In this document: in pieces, positions 1 through 11,040 of the stretch | How positions within the stretch are numbered: the stretch's first letter is position 1 | Layout of the letters: every line of letters begins with the position of its first letter | Source: Selaginella moellendorffii | Lineage: Eukaryota > Streptophyta > Lycopodiopsida > Selaginellales > Selaginellaceae | DNA length: 64,000 nt | Assembly: GCF_000143415.4 (NCBI RefSeq) | Contig: NW_003314293.1 | Span: 726,473-790,472, forward strand | Direction of reading: 5' to 3' | The notes under the pieces: generated by a model | Told to the model about the DNA's origin: nothing | Databases searched by the model: none | What the model saw: only the letters and a program-made list of their open reading frames with translations | Position numbers and translations under genes: made by a program

Positions 1-370
1 TCTAAAAGATCAACAATATGAGGAAGAGGGTACACATCTTGGCTCATCACTTTGTTTAATGAATGATAGTCAATGTAGAAATGAATACTCCCATCAGGCT
101 TCGTCATAAGATGAGGTTCACATGCCCAAGGACTTTGCAACTTCCTAATAACACCCTTCTTCAACATCTTCTTGACATTTGCACATAAAATCTTAATCTC
201 TTTGGGTGACCAACGACGAATAAAAACCTTGATTGGACGAGCATCCCCGGTTGAAATCGGATGATGTGTAGCAATCTTGGCCCCAGGCGATAGATCAAAT
301 TCAAAGAGATCAAAATACTCCTTCATGAGCCGGTCAACCACTGCAACACAAAGATTATCGAAGGGATCAG
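1..370 (-). mobile_element. Ty3/gypsy reverse transcriptase fragment
   Basis: Read on the minus strand this is the start of a reverse transcriptase domain, near-identical in layout to the RT at 9559-10233: a run ending in RRRSPKEIKIL, then KKGVIRKLQSPWACEPHL-type sequence and the YHSLN.VM..DVYP motif. It is cut by the left window edge and ends abruptly at about 370, where similarity to the 9950 region stops and PPR coding sequence begins. It belongs to the same gypsy family as the elements at 3.7-12 kb and 35-39 kb. Only a scrap is visible, so coding ability cannot be judged. Confidence 0.85.
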
Positions 371-404
371 AGTGTGGGAGCATGGGGGATGCTCGATGAA
401 TTTT

Positions 405-1164
405 CGACACGATGCCGAGAGACGATGTCGCAGCATGGAACTCGATGGTCCTGGGCTATGCCGAGAACAAGCAAGCAGCACTAGGCTTGGAGCTCTTTCA
501 AGAGATTCCTCCTTGAGTTTTGGACGCTCACAGCTTGGCTGCTGCTCTCAAGGCTTGTGGAAGCCTGGCCTCTCTGGGACAGGGCAAAGCCACTCATGCT
601 CTAGCTTGCCGCATGGGGATGGAAGAATCTCTCACCGTTGGGACTAGTTTGGTCGACTTCTATTGCAAGTGTGGAAACATGGTGGACACTCGACTGGTTT
701 TTGATAAGATCTTTGCCAAGGAGCTAGCGGCCTGGACAGCTCTCGTGGAAGGCTATGGCCGTCAAGGAAGCTCCAAGCTTGTGATGGAGTTTCTTTGTGG
801 AATGGAAGAGGAGGGGTTTCGACCAGACGCTAAAACTCTGGCTAGCGTTATCACTGCTTGTAGCCACGGTGGCGAGCTAGAGGCCGCCAGGAAACTCTTT
901 GCAGAAGTGATTCCTTCGCAGGATTATTTCGTGCGCATGGTGGATCTTCTAGGTAGAGCCAATGAGCTAAATGCCGCAGTAGACATGGTTAGCTCGGTGG
1001 AAAGTGTTAGCAACGCTAAGTTGGTGGTGTTGTGGAGAATTATCCTAGATGCTTGTAGAAGGTGGAAGAATCTTGAGGTGGGAAAGGTGGCATTCAAGCG
1101 TTTGATGGATTTGGATGAGTTTGATTCAGCGGCTTATGTACTATTCGCATCCAGCTATGATTAA
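405..1164 (+). pseudogene. PPR (PLS-type) gene fragment with in-frame stop
   Basis: Encodes the C-terminal part of a plant pentatricopeptide repeat protein: AAWNSMVLGYAENKQAALG, then LVDFYCKCGN, LAAWTALVEGYGRQGSS, ITACSHGGELEAARKLF and an E-domain-like tail (MVDLLGRANELNAA, LDACRRWKNLEVGKVAFKRL). The frame is interrupted by TGA at 514-516, between FQEIPP and VLDAHSLAAALKACG, and the protein ends at SSYD without a DYW domain. Upstream repeats are missing because the retroelement fragment abuts at about 370. Intact relatives are at 47.8-49.5 and 49.5-51.8 kb. I infer a truncated pseudogene. A short ORF starting after the stop could be translated but would lack a normal start. Confidence 0.8.
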
Positions 1165-1213
1165 GTGCAAATAATTCACTTGATTATTCTTTCTTTGTAA
1201 GAATGCGGCTGCT

Positions 1214-2182
1214 CTAAATGGAGCGAGCGGCAAAGGCTAGAGCTCCAATACCAATGGTGATAGCAATGGGGCCTCCATACTTGGTGCCAAAGTCTGCCAC
1301 ATTCACGCAAGAATCGAGCATGGAGTAGCCAGCCGAGTAGAGCGTGCTTCCGGCGATGTTGTAAAGAGCACGAACTGGGGCGAGCAGTGACTGGTATGCA
1401 TATGGGAGGTATCCGCTTGCATCAAGGGCATCGAACAGAGAATCTAAGAACCATTCGCTGTGAACAGAGGCCACCACGTTATTGACAAGAATGTTGCCCG
1501 ACAGTGTCAAGGGGTTGTAGAGTCCCAGCTTGTCAACCTTTGAGATCTCTGCGTATATCAAGATTGTGTTATTACAGAGCATTAAGAGGTGTGGTTTCTT
1601 GTACCTGTGATTGGTGAGGCTCCAGAGATTGTGGACAGGCTATCGCCAACTTTGAGATCAGCAGCTCGCTTGTAAATTATCTCTCCTTTGGTGTTAACTG
1701 GGACAAAGTGACCGGCTGTAAGCTCCAAGGTGTTGGCTTCGGTCTTGACTTGCACGAATTCAGAGACAACATCTAGATCCTTGTGACCAAACGCGTAGAT
1801 ATCCGAAAATGAATTCTTCCCAACAGCAACCTGTAGAAACTCATTAATCATGTGAAGCAAAGTGGATTACTAGCTAGGATCTTGCCTTATCTCCAATCTT
1901 AAGTTCCTTCATGGTCTTCATTTCTCCACTGTACATATGAACCATTGCATCACCTAGATAGATATTGCATGGTTACATAGCACAGTGTAATTTGTAGAGA
2001 ATAACTTTATTACCTGGAAAGCATCCAGGGTTTTGACATATTCCATTGTTACATGTGAATCCAGTTAGCCCCGCTGTTGTGCAATCAGCAGTAGTAGTGC
2101 AACTCACTATATTAGTAGCAAATACAGTGGAAAACAATCCAAGAAGAGAGACCACAGCAAACACAGCAGCTAGAGAAGCCAT
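1214..2182 (-). CDS. Secreted Hog (Hedgehog-type Hint domain) protein 1
   Basis: Four exons: 2014-2182, 1886-1953, 1605-1830, 1214-1548 (265 aa). Residues 1-22 are a signal peptide. Residues 23-53 are a short segment with four Cys (28, 34, 44, 49) ending in Gly53. Residue 54 starts the Hint domain with CFPGDAMV, the same Gly-Cys-Phe junction as Hedgehog. Further Hint landmarks are LKIGDKVAV, the TxxH block LTAGHFVPV (Thr117, His120), LKVGDSL, and GLYNPLTLSGNILVNNV, which parallels the Hedgehog 'APLTAHGT' block. The C-terminus is hydrophobic (GGPIAITIGIGALAFAA). Known family chemistry: Cys attack gives a thioester and releases the N-terminal part. Whether this copy cleaves is inference. The position of Hedgehog's sterol-activating Asp appears to be Gly/His (FGHKD). 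Intron 2 uses a GC-AG pair (AAG|GCAAGA). Exon phases match the paralogue at 56549-57416. Confidence 0.82.
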
Positions 2183-3721
2183 TGCCTTTCAAATATACTT
2201 AAGAAGACACTAAGCATATGAAGCATCATTGGCCATGCACTGCTTAAATAGGATGAACTTAAACGTAATTACATGTGATATGATTTTCTGGGGAAGAATA
2301 TGGGTGAGTGAGCGAAACATCTTAGCTATATCAATTGTCAAACATCTAGTACATATATTGTCTACCTAGTTCTATATTTTTAAGCAGGGCATGCTTTGGT
2401 ACACCTGTATAATGCGATGGACTTTAAAATTGGAACATTCCAGTCTTCAACTATAGTAATTGCACTATTATGAACTAATAAAACCTTGTAATACATTTTT
2501 TAATAAAGTTCTTTACATGTTAGAAATATATGTAAAGCTTTTTAGAATTGCCATAAATTACTTAGAATAATGAGTTTTGATATCATCAATTGAGGGTGTG
2601 GGTGAGTGGGCTGGTAAAAAATTGTAAAAGATTAACATAAATGTGCATATATATGCTCAAATTATTGTAATATATATGTGTCACTTACAAAACTATATCT
2701 TCAGTTATCCATATTACATTTACATTCTTCTTTAATCACTTTTAACATTTAAAATGAAGTTAAAATATTAACATAAAAAATGATATGGAAAATCAAGTTG
2801 TAAGGAAAATTCTTTATCAATTGACATAATAATGACACACATTTTCCATCTAACAATTTAGTAAGTGCAATTTAAATGCCTGAAAATATTGTTTCATGAT
2901 CAAATTTTGGGTATTCATTGGTATTTGCGGATATCATTGTCAAATGTTATATATATGGGTATGATATTGGACTCTTAGGCATATTGTTGAGTCATAAAAA
3001 TTTAAGTTGAAATGAATATATATGAAATTGTAAATAAGAGGAAGTTGGTTGAGTATTAAAAATTTACATTCTTGGATTAAAAGTTATTCTTTTTGTAGTA
3101 AAGAAAATTTTCCACAAATTTTCTTAATGGTTGATTTGTTGATTATTTTGCCCAAAAACCATTTCATTTTTGAAAGCCATTTAGTGAAAGGGTTAAAGTT
3201 GACTAAAATTAAAGTAAAAAAGTGGTTGTTGTTTTTTTCCCTTAGGCTTTTCTTATGTAACATTATATTTGTTGGTAGATTACATCTTATATTTAGTTAA
3301 ATTTAATGAGAGTAGTTAACTCTAATTAAACTTGACTTAGTTTAAGATAGTGATATTTAGCTTAGTTGTTTGCAGTTAAAGTAATAACAGTTTTAGGTAT
3401 ATAAATCCATCTCATAGTCTTCCCTTTAGTTTCAACTAAATGTTAATCATTTGTGGCTAACCTCTTCATTTGTACTTAGAGTTATTTGTTAAAGATGTTA
3501 GTAGGGTTATTGTTGTATGATTGGATTTAAGTAGTCATTTTGTCTGTAATTATTTATGTTTCTATATGTTGTATTTAGAGTGTTACTTTTATGTTGGACA
3601 AATATATAACTCAATGATGTAAATTTAGTGTTTGAGCCTTATGACAACAAATTTAAGAGTGATTGTTAGTTATTTCGTAACTAATGATTATTTATAAATT
3701 TCATTATTTTAGAGCTTTGAT
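2183..3721. other. AT-rich intergenic spacer
   Basis: Very AT-rich sequence with no convincing coding region. ORFs here are short and of simple composition. The first few hundred bases should hold the promoter of the Hog gene at 1214-2182, but I could not fix a TATA box. No repeat with clear ends is visible. Confidence 0.6.
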
Positions 3722-3851
3722 TGTGTATATCAATTACCCTAGCTTATATACAGGAGCGAGTGGTCCGGATTGAAACCAATCCGACGGCTACCAAAATCCC
3801 ACTATACTAATATTAGTATATGGCATCATAGCCATACACTTGGCCTTCACA
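3722..3851 (-). repeat. 3' LTR remnant of outer gypsy element
   Basis: About 130 bp matching the LTRs at 11805-11957 and 38796-38971 (shared core 'gagtggtccg...ccaaaatcccacta...ctaatatta'). On the minus strand it starts TGTGAAGG directly after a purine-rich tract, as expected for a 3' LTR. The far end is truncated compared with the 176-bp copy at 38.8 kb. Confidence 0.7.
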
Positions 3852-5155
3852 TCATTCCCTCCTTTCAGAATAATGGAACACCATCAAGGTTCTTTTGTAG
3901 ATGGGCCGGGATCTGGAAGAACGTTAGGAGGAGGCATTGGCAGATCTGTAAGTGGTATTAATTGCTTCTGATCCCTTTGTATGAAGCATTTTAACCACTA
4001 CACATGCACAATATCTAGAAGATCATTCTGCTAAACATTATTGCAAACTTCATAAACTTGTGGTCCAACTTGCCACAACACCTAATACGGTCCTTTCCAT
4101 TGAGCAATAAACCCCTTAGATAAACCACGTACCTTAAAATGGGGAAAATGGACTAACACTAAGTCATCCACTTTGTACTCCGCAAGTGAACGATGATGGG
4201 AGTTGTAGCGCCATTGTTGTCACATTTATACATGACTTAAGTGTTCGAAAGAATCCACTATGAACGAGAATGCTAGAACACTGTTCGATTGAGGAGGAAG
4301 TATCTAACAAAAGTTGCAGAGGCACTAACAAGAGCACCAACTTTCACTCAACAAGTCAAGTAATCAAGTAATCAGAAGCAATAATAACATACTCATTACC
4401 AGCAGTCGACTATGGAAAAAGTTCTATAAGATCAAATGCCACCAACTCAAACGAATGGGAAATTGCAATTGACTCTAATCGTCCTTCCATAGCACGAGGG
4501 GGAGTATTACGAGCTTGGCACCAAACACAGCTACGCACATACTAGATAATATCACGTCGCATCTCCGGCCAATAGAAAGATCTGCGTAGCTTCTTGGTTA
4601 CACTACAATGCCCTATATACCTACCTAGAAGAGGAAAATCATGATAGCCATGGAGAAACCATGGAATAAAGATAGAAGGCACCATCAGCCGTAAATGATC
4701 ATCAAAATAAAGAAGGCCGTCTTCAAGGTATCAGCAAGTGATGCAAGATTCTCAAACCCATCTTGAAGCCTTTGAATCCACGACTCAATCTTTTGACCTT
4801 TGCGAACCTCATCAAAAGAGGGTAGATTTTGCTATGCGCCTTGTGGACACTGAACATCAAGTGCAGCAACCGCCGACGGCACAGAATCCTCATCTAAAAA
4901 ATCCACAGATGCTAGAACAACAAGCTCGTTAAAAACATGAGAAGAGAGTGGAGAAGGAAGAGGAGCTATAGAAATGCCATCAGCATCAGCTATAAAACTC
5001 CCTAGGTGATGAAAAACATCAAAATTATATATCTAAAGCTTCAAAGCCCACCGAACAGTACGACCAACCAAGTTTTTTCGTTTCAATAATGAAGTAATAT
5101 TAACATAATCATCTTCAACTAACGTCCGAAAACCATATAGATATGCATGAAGTTT

Positions 5156-5579
5156 TGTCGCGCAAAACACGACCCCAACAAGAGCAAGCGTGAATCTATT
5201 GCTCAGCGACGATCTCCGCTAGCACCTCCCTAAGAAAACGAACCCAAGGCTGGCCGCATGTCGGACAGCTAGTCTGCACCCTCTGTTCCCTTGCCATATG
5301 ATCCGAGAACCGTCGTTCAATCTCCCTCATTCTCCTTCGCATGATCAGCCTCTGTTCCACTCAAATCACTGCTGGTGGCCTTGCCATGCTTTTGGACTCC
5401 TCTCTTATTGCCAAGGGTTACATTCTACGCCTCTTCACCACCTTATATCTCTCCCAACCCCAAGAGGCACTAGAATATACTGTGCCAGCTAAGCTAACCC
5501 CCTTAACTGATAGCTAAAACCGCAAAAAGATGAAAAATCAGGCTAAGTACTAACCAAGGGCGACTCCAGGCCCTCGACA
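5156..5579 (-). repeat. 3' LTR of nested element
   Basis: 424 bp, 5'-TGTCG...CGACA-3' on the plus strand, also a perfect terminal dinucleotide pair on the minus strand. The stop codon of the gag-integrase frame (5580-5582) abuts this LTR directly, and no obvious polypurine tract separates them. Confidence 0.93.
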
Positions 5580-8500
5580 TCATACCGGCAACGATAGCAC
5601 CACGTCCCCGTGTGCCTCAGATGGATAGTATTGCTTCAGGCGAGCTCCGTTGACTGGAGTAGGTAACGGATTACCACTGAAGTCTTCCAGCTCAGCTGAA
5701 CCGTTGATGTTCACAGCCTTAACCCGATAAGGCCCGATCCACCGGATTTTCAGCTTTCCAGGACGCTTCCAGTACTTACTCTCGTAAAGCAAGACCAGAT
5801 CTCCCACAGAAAAAGTCTTATGGCGTAAATGGCGATCATACCATTTTTTCCGCTGGAACTGCAGAGCTCGGCAAGCTTGGAATGCCTGAAGATGGTGCTC
5901 ATCCAACCGGTCCAAAGCTGCTAAACGAGCTTCCACAACCCCATCCCAGTCATAGCTGTGCTCCACAGCCGTCCTCATCGAGTGCACCTCGAGCTCAAGA
6001 GGCAGGATCGCTTCCTGTCCATATACTAGCCGAAAAGGAGTAAATCGGGTGGTTACCTTGTAAGCAATGCGATAAGCCTAGAGAGCGTCCAAGAGCTTCA
6101 AATCCCAGTCACTGGCACTGGCGTTGCAAATCTTCGTCATGGTGTCACACAGCGTCTTGTTAGTCCGCTCAACCTGGCCATTGGCTCTCGGATGGTAAGG
6201 CGTTGAGTGACGATGGGAGATGCCATACTTGGCGGTCAACACCGCAATGACCTCGTTGATGAAGTGAGAACCTCAGTCACTCACCAGCTCAAGCGGGCAG
6301 CCGAACCTCGTGATGATATTCTTGTACAAGAATCCTGCCACCTTCTCCGCTGTATCCACTGGAAAAGCCTCGGCTTCCACCCACTTGGTCACGTACTCCG
6401 TGCAAACAAGAATGTAGCGATTCCTCCTGGTACGAGTCGGCTTGAACGGTCCCATGAAGTCAATTCCCCACTTCTCAAAGGGAATGGCCGGAATAATGGG
6501 ATGCAAAGGCATGCTATCCCGCTTAGTCGGCCGGCCTACACGCTGACAGGGATCACAGCGTTTAACGAAATCCGCCACTTTCCCTGTTTGCCCTAACTGG
6601 TCAAGTTGAGCCCCTTGCTTCGACCGGCGACGATTTTCGCGGGCAATTCCCTCCGGATCGGCAAAAGGAACCGGCGCTTGCACTCCCAGCTGCCGAGCAG
6701 CAAATCTGGTTTGCACTTGGTAAGCCGTACGCTCCGCGCGGCCTTGTGTCAAATTTGAAATCGAATCCTCTGTTTTGGAATTAGGATTGGCGCCCACGGC
6801 CAAATCAGGAACCATGGCGCTCCGATCCCGCCGGCGTGAAGCACATCGCCTCTGCACTTGAACCTGCTCGTCCTCCTTCTCAGCGTCCTCATAAATTTCC
6901 TGCAAGTTCGCGGCAACGGGGGACTGAATTGGCCCTGCCGGATCTTGTAAGTTCCACTCCCTTGGCTGAATGAAAACGGCTTGGGAGTCCACCACAATCT
7001 TCTCTTTGCCTTTCTGCAGCTTGTGAGGGCATTTATCCTGCTCATGAAGCCCTTGAGTTTGGCAAATTCCGCAAATTGGCTGATAACCAATCTCCTTGCG
7101 TGGATGTGGGCAATTTGGAGAAATATGCCCCAGCTCATTGCAATTCCAGCAAGTGACAGGTCCTCTCCTCTAGCCTCCGCGACCTCGTCCTGCCGGTGCT
7201 ACTCCCGCTGCGTAGACTGGCACCATCTGTGGTGCATAATTTGGATAAACTGGTGCATACGTGATATGTGGTGGAGGAGAAAACGGCCTCTGAATCATCA
7301 TCTGTGGCGGAGACATTGATGTTGGTGAAGCTGGTGCTGTTTGTATGTATGCGGCCTGTACTTCTGATCCTGGTTTGTAGAAGCAATCCTCCGATTTATG
7401 GTTAGTACGCCGGCAGTATAAGCACCTCGGAGCCACAGCCCCCCCGCTCGGACACTCGTTAGGATAGTGCCCATATGCGTTGCAGCACACACACCAGATA
7501 TTTTCTCTCGTCTTTTGTTGTCTTCCTGGATTCTGTACTCCCTTGATCCAATTGATTTGCATATCAGCCATCTTCTTCGTCAAGGTCTCCACCAGGCTCT
7601 CTTGAACCTTCTTCATTTCCGCTTGCATATCCGGTACTGTCGGCTGCTGGGGATACCCACCATAGGGCATCTGCGGCTGGTTCCCCATCGGCTGCACCAT
7701 CTGCCCCGGTACCGCGGCTGGATGCGCCATTCTGCTATAATCCAATGTTTCGAGTACTGGAGGCTGGATGCCTCCATACATAGGATACATTGATGGATTC
7801 GTATGTGCCATATTTGCCGGTACTGAGTTTGCCATAATATTTCCGCTCATGATCCCTTATCTAGTTTGTCTGGCTGTTCCGTAATGGGCTTGTTCCCAGT
7901 TTCCCGCCAATCCTATGGCTGCCTCCAAAGTGGCTGGGTTCTGACACTTGACATGCACCTTCAGTGTTATGGGCAATCCTCCCACGAAATATCTAACTTG
8001 CTCCTCCGCTGTCGGCTGCGGCACTCGTTTCAGCAGAAGGCCTTTGAATCTCAAAGTATAGCTCTGCAAGCTCTCTCCTGGTAGCATCTGAAAATCATAA
8101 AGGCTGTCCATGATCCTCTGGTTGAATCCGACCGGCCGGAAGGCTGTCAGGAATGCTAATCTCAGATCTGCCCATACTGTCGCTGCTGGTATGGTGGTCA
8201 TCCACTCGGCTGCAATGCCTTGCAGTGTGGCTGGAAATAATTTTCTCCTCTCGGCGTCTGTATCTTCATCATTTGCGGTGGTGGTGTTCTCCAATGCCAT
8301 TATATGAGCATCCGGATCTCCACTGCCCGTAAAGAAAGAGTATTTCATCTTCGTCGTCATGATTGCTGGTCGTCTCGGTGGTCCTTGCGGTGTAGGCGGT
8401 GTACTGGTTCCGCTACTACTGCTCAAACTCGAAGTTGCTGGTACTAGTGGTGAGGATTGATATTCTCCCCACTCCTCTAAGTCTTCTTGATCGGGCTACT

Positions 8501-8792
8501 CCCCTTCTCCAGGATACTTTACCGGCGATGTCCTCGGCGTGACCTCTGGAGGTGTAATACTCGGCGTTACCAGAGGTGTTGTTGTCAACCCTCTGCGCTG
8601 TCTTCTATCTGCTCTACTCTGATTCTGAGTCTCCCTTCTAGCTGCTGCGTCCAATCTTTCCTCAAGCAGCTCCTGATACTCTAGCAAGGATTGGCGCATA
8701 CACAATCTTTGTTGATGCAATCTCCGGCTTTCGTGAGAGGCTTCTGACTTGATGGAGGTAGCCCGGTTCTCTCGGCGCTCCCTCTCCACCAA
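5580..8792 (-). pseudogene. Gag-integrase polyprotein of nested element, five nonsense codons
   Basis: One reading frame runs from ATG 8790-8792 to TGA at 5580-5582 with no frameshift but with stops near 8496, 7857, 7170, 6273 and 6078. In order: an Arg-rich leader, a retrotransposon gag domain (about 7860-8360, with TAFRPVGFNQRIMDSLYDFQ), four CCHC-like zinc knuckles (for example CCNAYGHYPNEC, CNELGHISPNC), a linker, then the integrase zinc-binding end (CDPCQRVGRPTKRDSMPL), the core (WGIDFMGPF, FGCPLELVSD, YHPRANGQVERTNKT) and the C-terminal SH3-like part (WYDRHLRHKTFSVGDLVLL). Every stop can be explained by C-to-T or G-to-A change, for example SDRG with the Arg codon CGA now TGA. Protease, RT and RNase H are absent with the frame preserved. 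Confidence 0.88.
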
Positions 8793-8808
8793 TCTCCACG
8801 CTCACTCC

Positions 8809-8830
8809 TCGTTTCCCGGGCAGTGCACCA
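8809..8830 (-). other. Probable primer-binding site of nested element
   Basis: Four bases inside the 5' LTR, the minus strand reads TGGTGCACTGCCCGGGAA. It begins TGG, the complement of a tRNA CCA end. From memory the best partner is tRNA-Gly(GCC), with about 18 of 23 positions matching. The tRNA assignment is tentative. Confidence 0.55.
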
Positions 8831-8834
8831 AAGA

Positions 8835-9258
8835 TGTCGCGCAAAACATGACCCCAACAAGAGCAAGCGTGAATCTACTGCTCAGTGACGATCTCCGCTA
8901 GCACCTCCCTAAGCAAACAAACCCAAGGCTGGCCGCATGTCGGACAGCTAGTCTGCACCCTCTGTTCCCTTGCCATACGATCCGAGAACCGTCATTCAAT
9001 CTCCCTCATTCTCCTTCGCATGATCAGCCTCTGTTCCACTCAAATCACTGCTGGTGGCCTTGCCATGCTTTTGGACTCCTCTCTTATTGCCAAGGGTTAC
9101 ATTCTACGCCTCTTCGCCACCTTATATCTCTCCCAACCCCAAGAGGCACTAGAATATACTATGCCAGCTAAGCTAACCCCCTTAACTGACAGCTAAAACC
9201 GCAAAAAGATGAAAAATCAAGCTAAGTACTAACCAAGGGCGACTCCAGGCCCTCGACA
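8835..9258 (-). repeat. 5' LTR of nested element
   Basis: 424 bp, partner of 5156-5579. It is followed on the plus strand by the second copy of the AGTTT target duplication (9259-9263), after which the outer element's sequence resumes. Confidence 0.93.
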
Positions 9259-9419
9259 AGTTTCTCAAAACCCTAGACTGCTGCTAAACACTCCTTCTGT
9301 GTCATGGAGTAGTTCACCTCCACTGGTTGCAATGTATGGTTTATATATGCAATGAAATGGCATTGACCAAGCACACTCGGGCTTATCGCAAAGAATTTCG
9401 TCCATCATCCACTAGAAAG

Positions 9420-10520
9420 TTGCTGGAGCATTGTTTAAACTAAACAGCATCACCAAAACCTTATACAAACCAAATGGTGTACGAAAAGTAGTTTTAAAAA
9501 TATCTTTTTCGGCCATCGGTACTTGCCAATACCCAGAAGCAAGATCTAGTTTGGTGAACTAATGACTTCGCCCCAGACGATATAAAAGATCAGCAATATG
9601 AGGAAAAGGGTACACATCTTGGCTCATCACTTCGTTTAATGAATGATAGTCAATGCAGAAACGAATACTCCTATCAGGCTTCGTCACAAGATGAGGTTCA
9701 CATGCCCAAGGACTTTGCAACTTCCGAATAACACCCTTCTTTAATATCTTCTTGACATTTACACATAAAATCTTAATCTCTTTGGGTGACCGACGACGAA
9801 TAAAAACCTTGATTGGACGAGCATCCCCGGTTGGAATCGGATGACGTGTAGCAATCTTGGCCCTAGGCGATAGGTCAAATTCAAAAACATCAAAATACTC
9901 CCTCATGAGCCGGTCAACCACTGCAACACAAAGATTATCGAAGGGATCAGAAAAGGGAAGAGCAAAACAAGACAAAAACATAGGAGGAAATAGTGGGGGG
10001 ACAAAAGTAATGGAAACAGAGGTAGAAGTAGAGGGCCGAAAAGGTATGGAAGTGAAAGGAATAGAAGAAATATAAGGAAGTATTAAACAAGGGGGAGAAG
10101 CCTCAAAGTCACACTTGGCATGATTGCGCTGCAACCAATCCATACCAAGGATAAAGTCAAAAACTTGATTCAACACCACCTGTAATGATTGCAACTCAAG
10201 CTTAAGATTGCCCACATGCACAACTAAATCCACCTCATCCCGTGCACATGCATGTGTACACCTGTTGCCATAAAGAATGAAAACTAGTTATGCAAGTGTA
10301 GACGGCAACATGTGGCAACAGGTCGAGCAATAGAAGATAAATTCGAACCTTTATCAACCAACATGGAGAGAATAATAGAAGACCTCTTGTTATAAAAATG
10401 AGTTTGGAAAGTAAACATTGGATGAACTGGTGCTAAGTAAACCCTTTGATGATACTCCTGAAAGAAAGATGAAGGGGTCACTGACTTATTCGCGTAGGGT
10501 CCCTCCATTACTCGTGTGAC
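9420..10520 (-). pseudogene. Protease-RT region of outer gypsy element
   Basis: Minus-strand open stretch 9559-10233 encodes the end of the aspartic protease region (FDFILGMDWLQRNHAKCDFE), a linker, and the RT start (FIRRRSPKEIKILCVNVK, SPWACEPHLVTKPDRS, YHSLNEVMSQDVYPFPHI). RT then breaks down leftward (9420-9558). The protease body continues to about 10520 in other frames (SSIILSMLVDKGSNLSS, where the catalytic D-S/T-G reads DKGS). Frames are broken, so it is inactive. Confidence 0.85.
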
Positions 10521-10530
10521 TCCTCATTTT

Positions 10531-11040
10531 TCAAATGCATCTTGGTGTCGAGACCTTCCACTGTAGCAGCACCAACAAAATGTTATTAACACCAAAGTCT
10601 CCACCCAGGAAATGGAGGTCACCAATCCGAAAAATGCCGACAATGCCGATAAGTGTGATCAACTTTATCATATGCCCAATAGCAAATGTCACAGCCACAA
10701 CCACGTCCTCGCCCTTGTCCTTGGACACGAGCAGCAACAGCATCAACCTCCATTAAAACAGGACCATCACCCATAGAAAGTGGAGCAGAAGGATGGGCAA
10801 TGAGAAGTGAAAGAAGCAATGTCTCATAATGTTGTGCCAAGTGAAAAACATCTGACTCTCAGTACCTCCTCAACACCTCTTGCTTTTCTCTGGAGGAGGA
10901 GGAGGAGGAGAAAAGAAATGCTGGCACAGGAGCAAGGAGCACAAGGGAGTGCCATGTGAGAGGTTGAGCGTGGAGGAGCAATGAGAATAAAGAAATAATG
11001 GAGAGTGGAGCTGTCACGTGGTACAACTCCTCTTACTTTT
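10531..11040 (-). pseudogene. Gag zinc-knuckle remnant plus unmatched 180-bp insert
   Basis: 10531-10855 resembles the gag C-terminal part of the copy at 37.6-37.95 kb, with a damaged zinc knuckle (CDICYWAYDKVDHTYRHC). From about 10858 to 11040 the sequence has no counterpart in the second copy and includes a purine-rich run near 10895. It lies exactly at the breakpoint of the inverted gag segment that follows. Confidence 0.6.

Larger units (their letters stand above)
5156..9258 (-). mobile_element. Nested LTR retrotransposon with perfect TSD, lacking PR/RT/RNase H
   Basis: Two 424-bp direct repeats, 5156-5579 and 8835-9258, start TGTCG and end CGACA and differ at about 11 positions by eye (10 transitions), so roughly 97% identical. 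They are flanked by the same 5 bp, AGTTT, at 5151-5155 and 9259-9263. The sequence that would result without the insertion matches the undisturbed gypsy copy near 35850, which proves insertion into the outer element. Between the LTRs lies a single minus-strand reading frame encoding gag joined to integrase. At 4.1 kb it is far shorter than an autonomous Ty3 element, because protease, RT and RNase H are absent. It must have been mobilised in trans if it was deleted before insertion. Confidence 0.93.

Noticed and set aside
3049-3300. 83-codon ORF in AT-rich spacer
   Set aside because: Phe/Leu/Lys-rich simple composition expected from AT-rich non-coding DNA; no domain and no codon structure.
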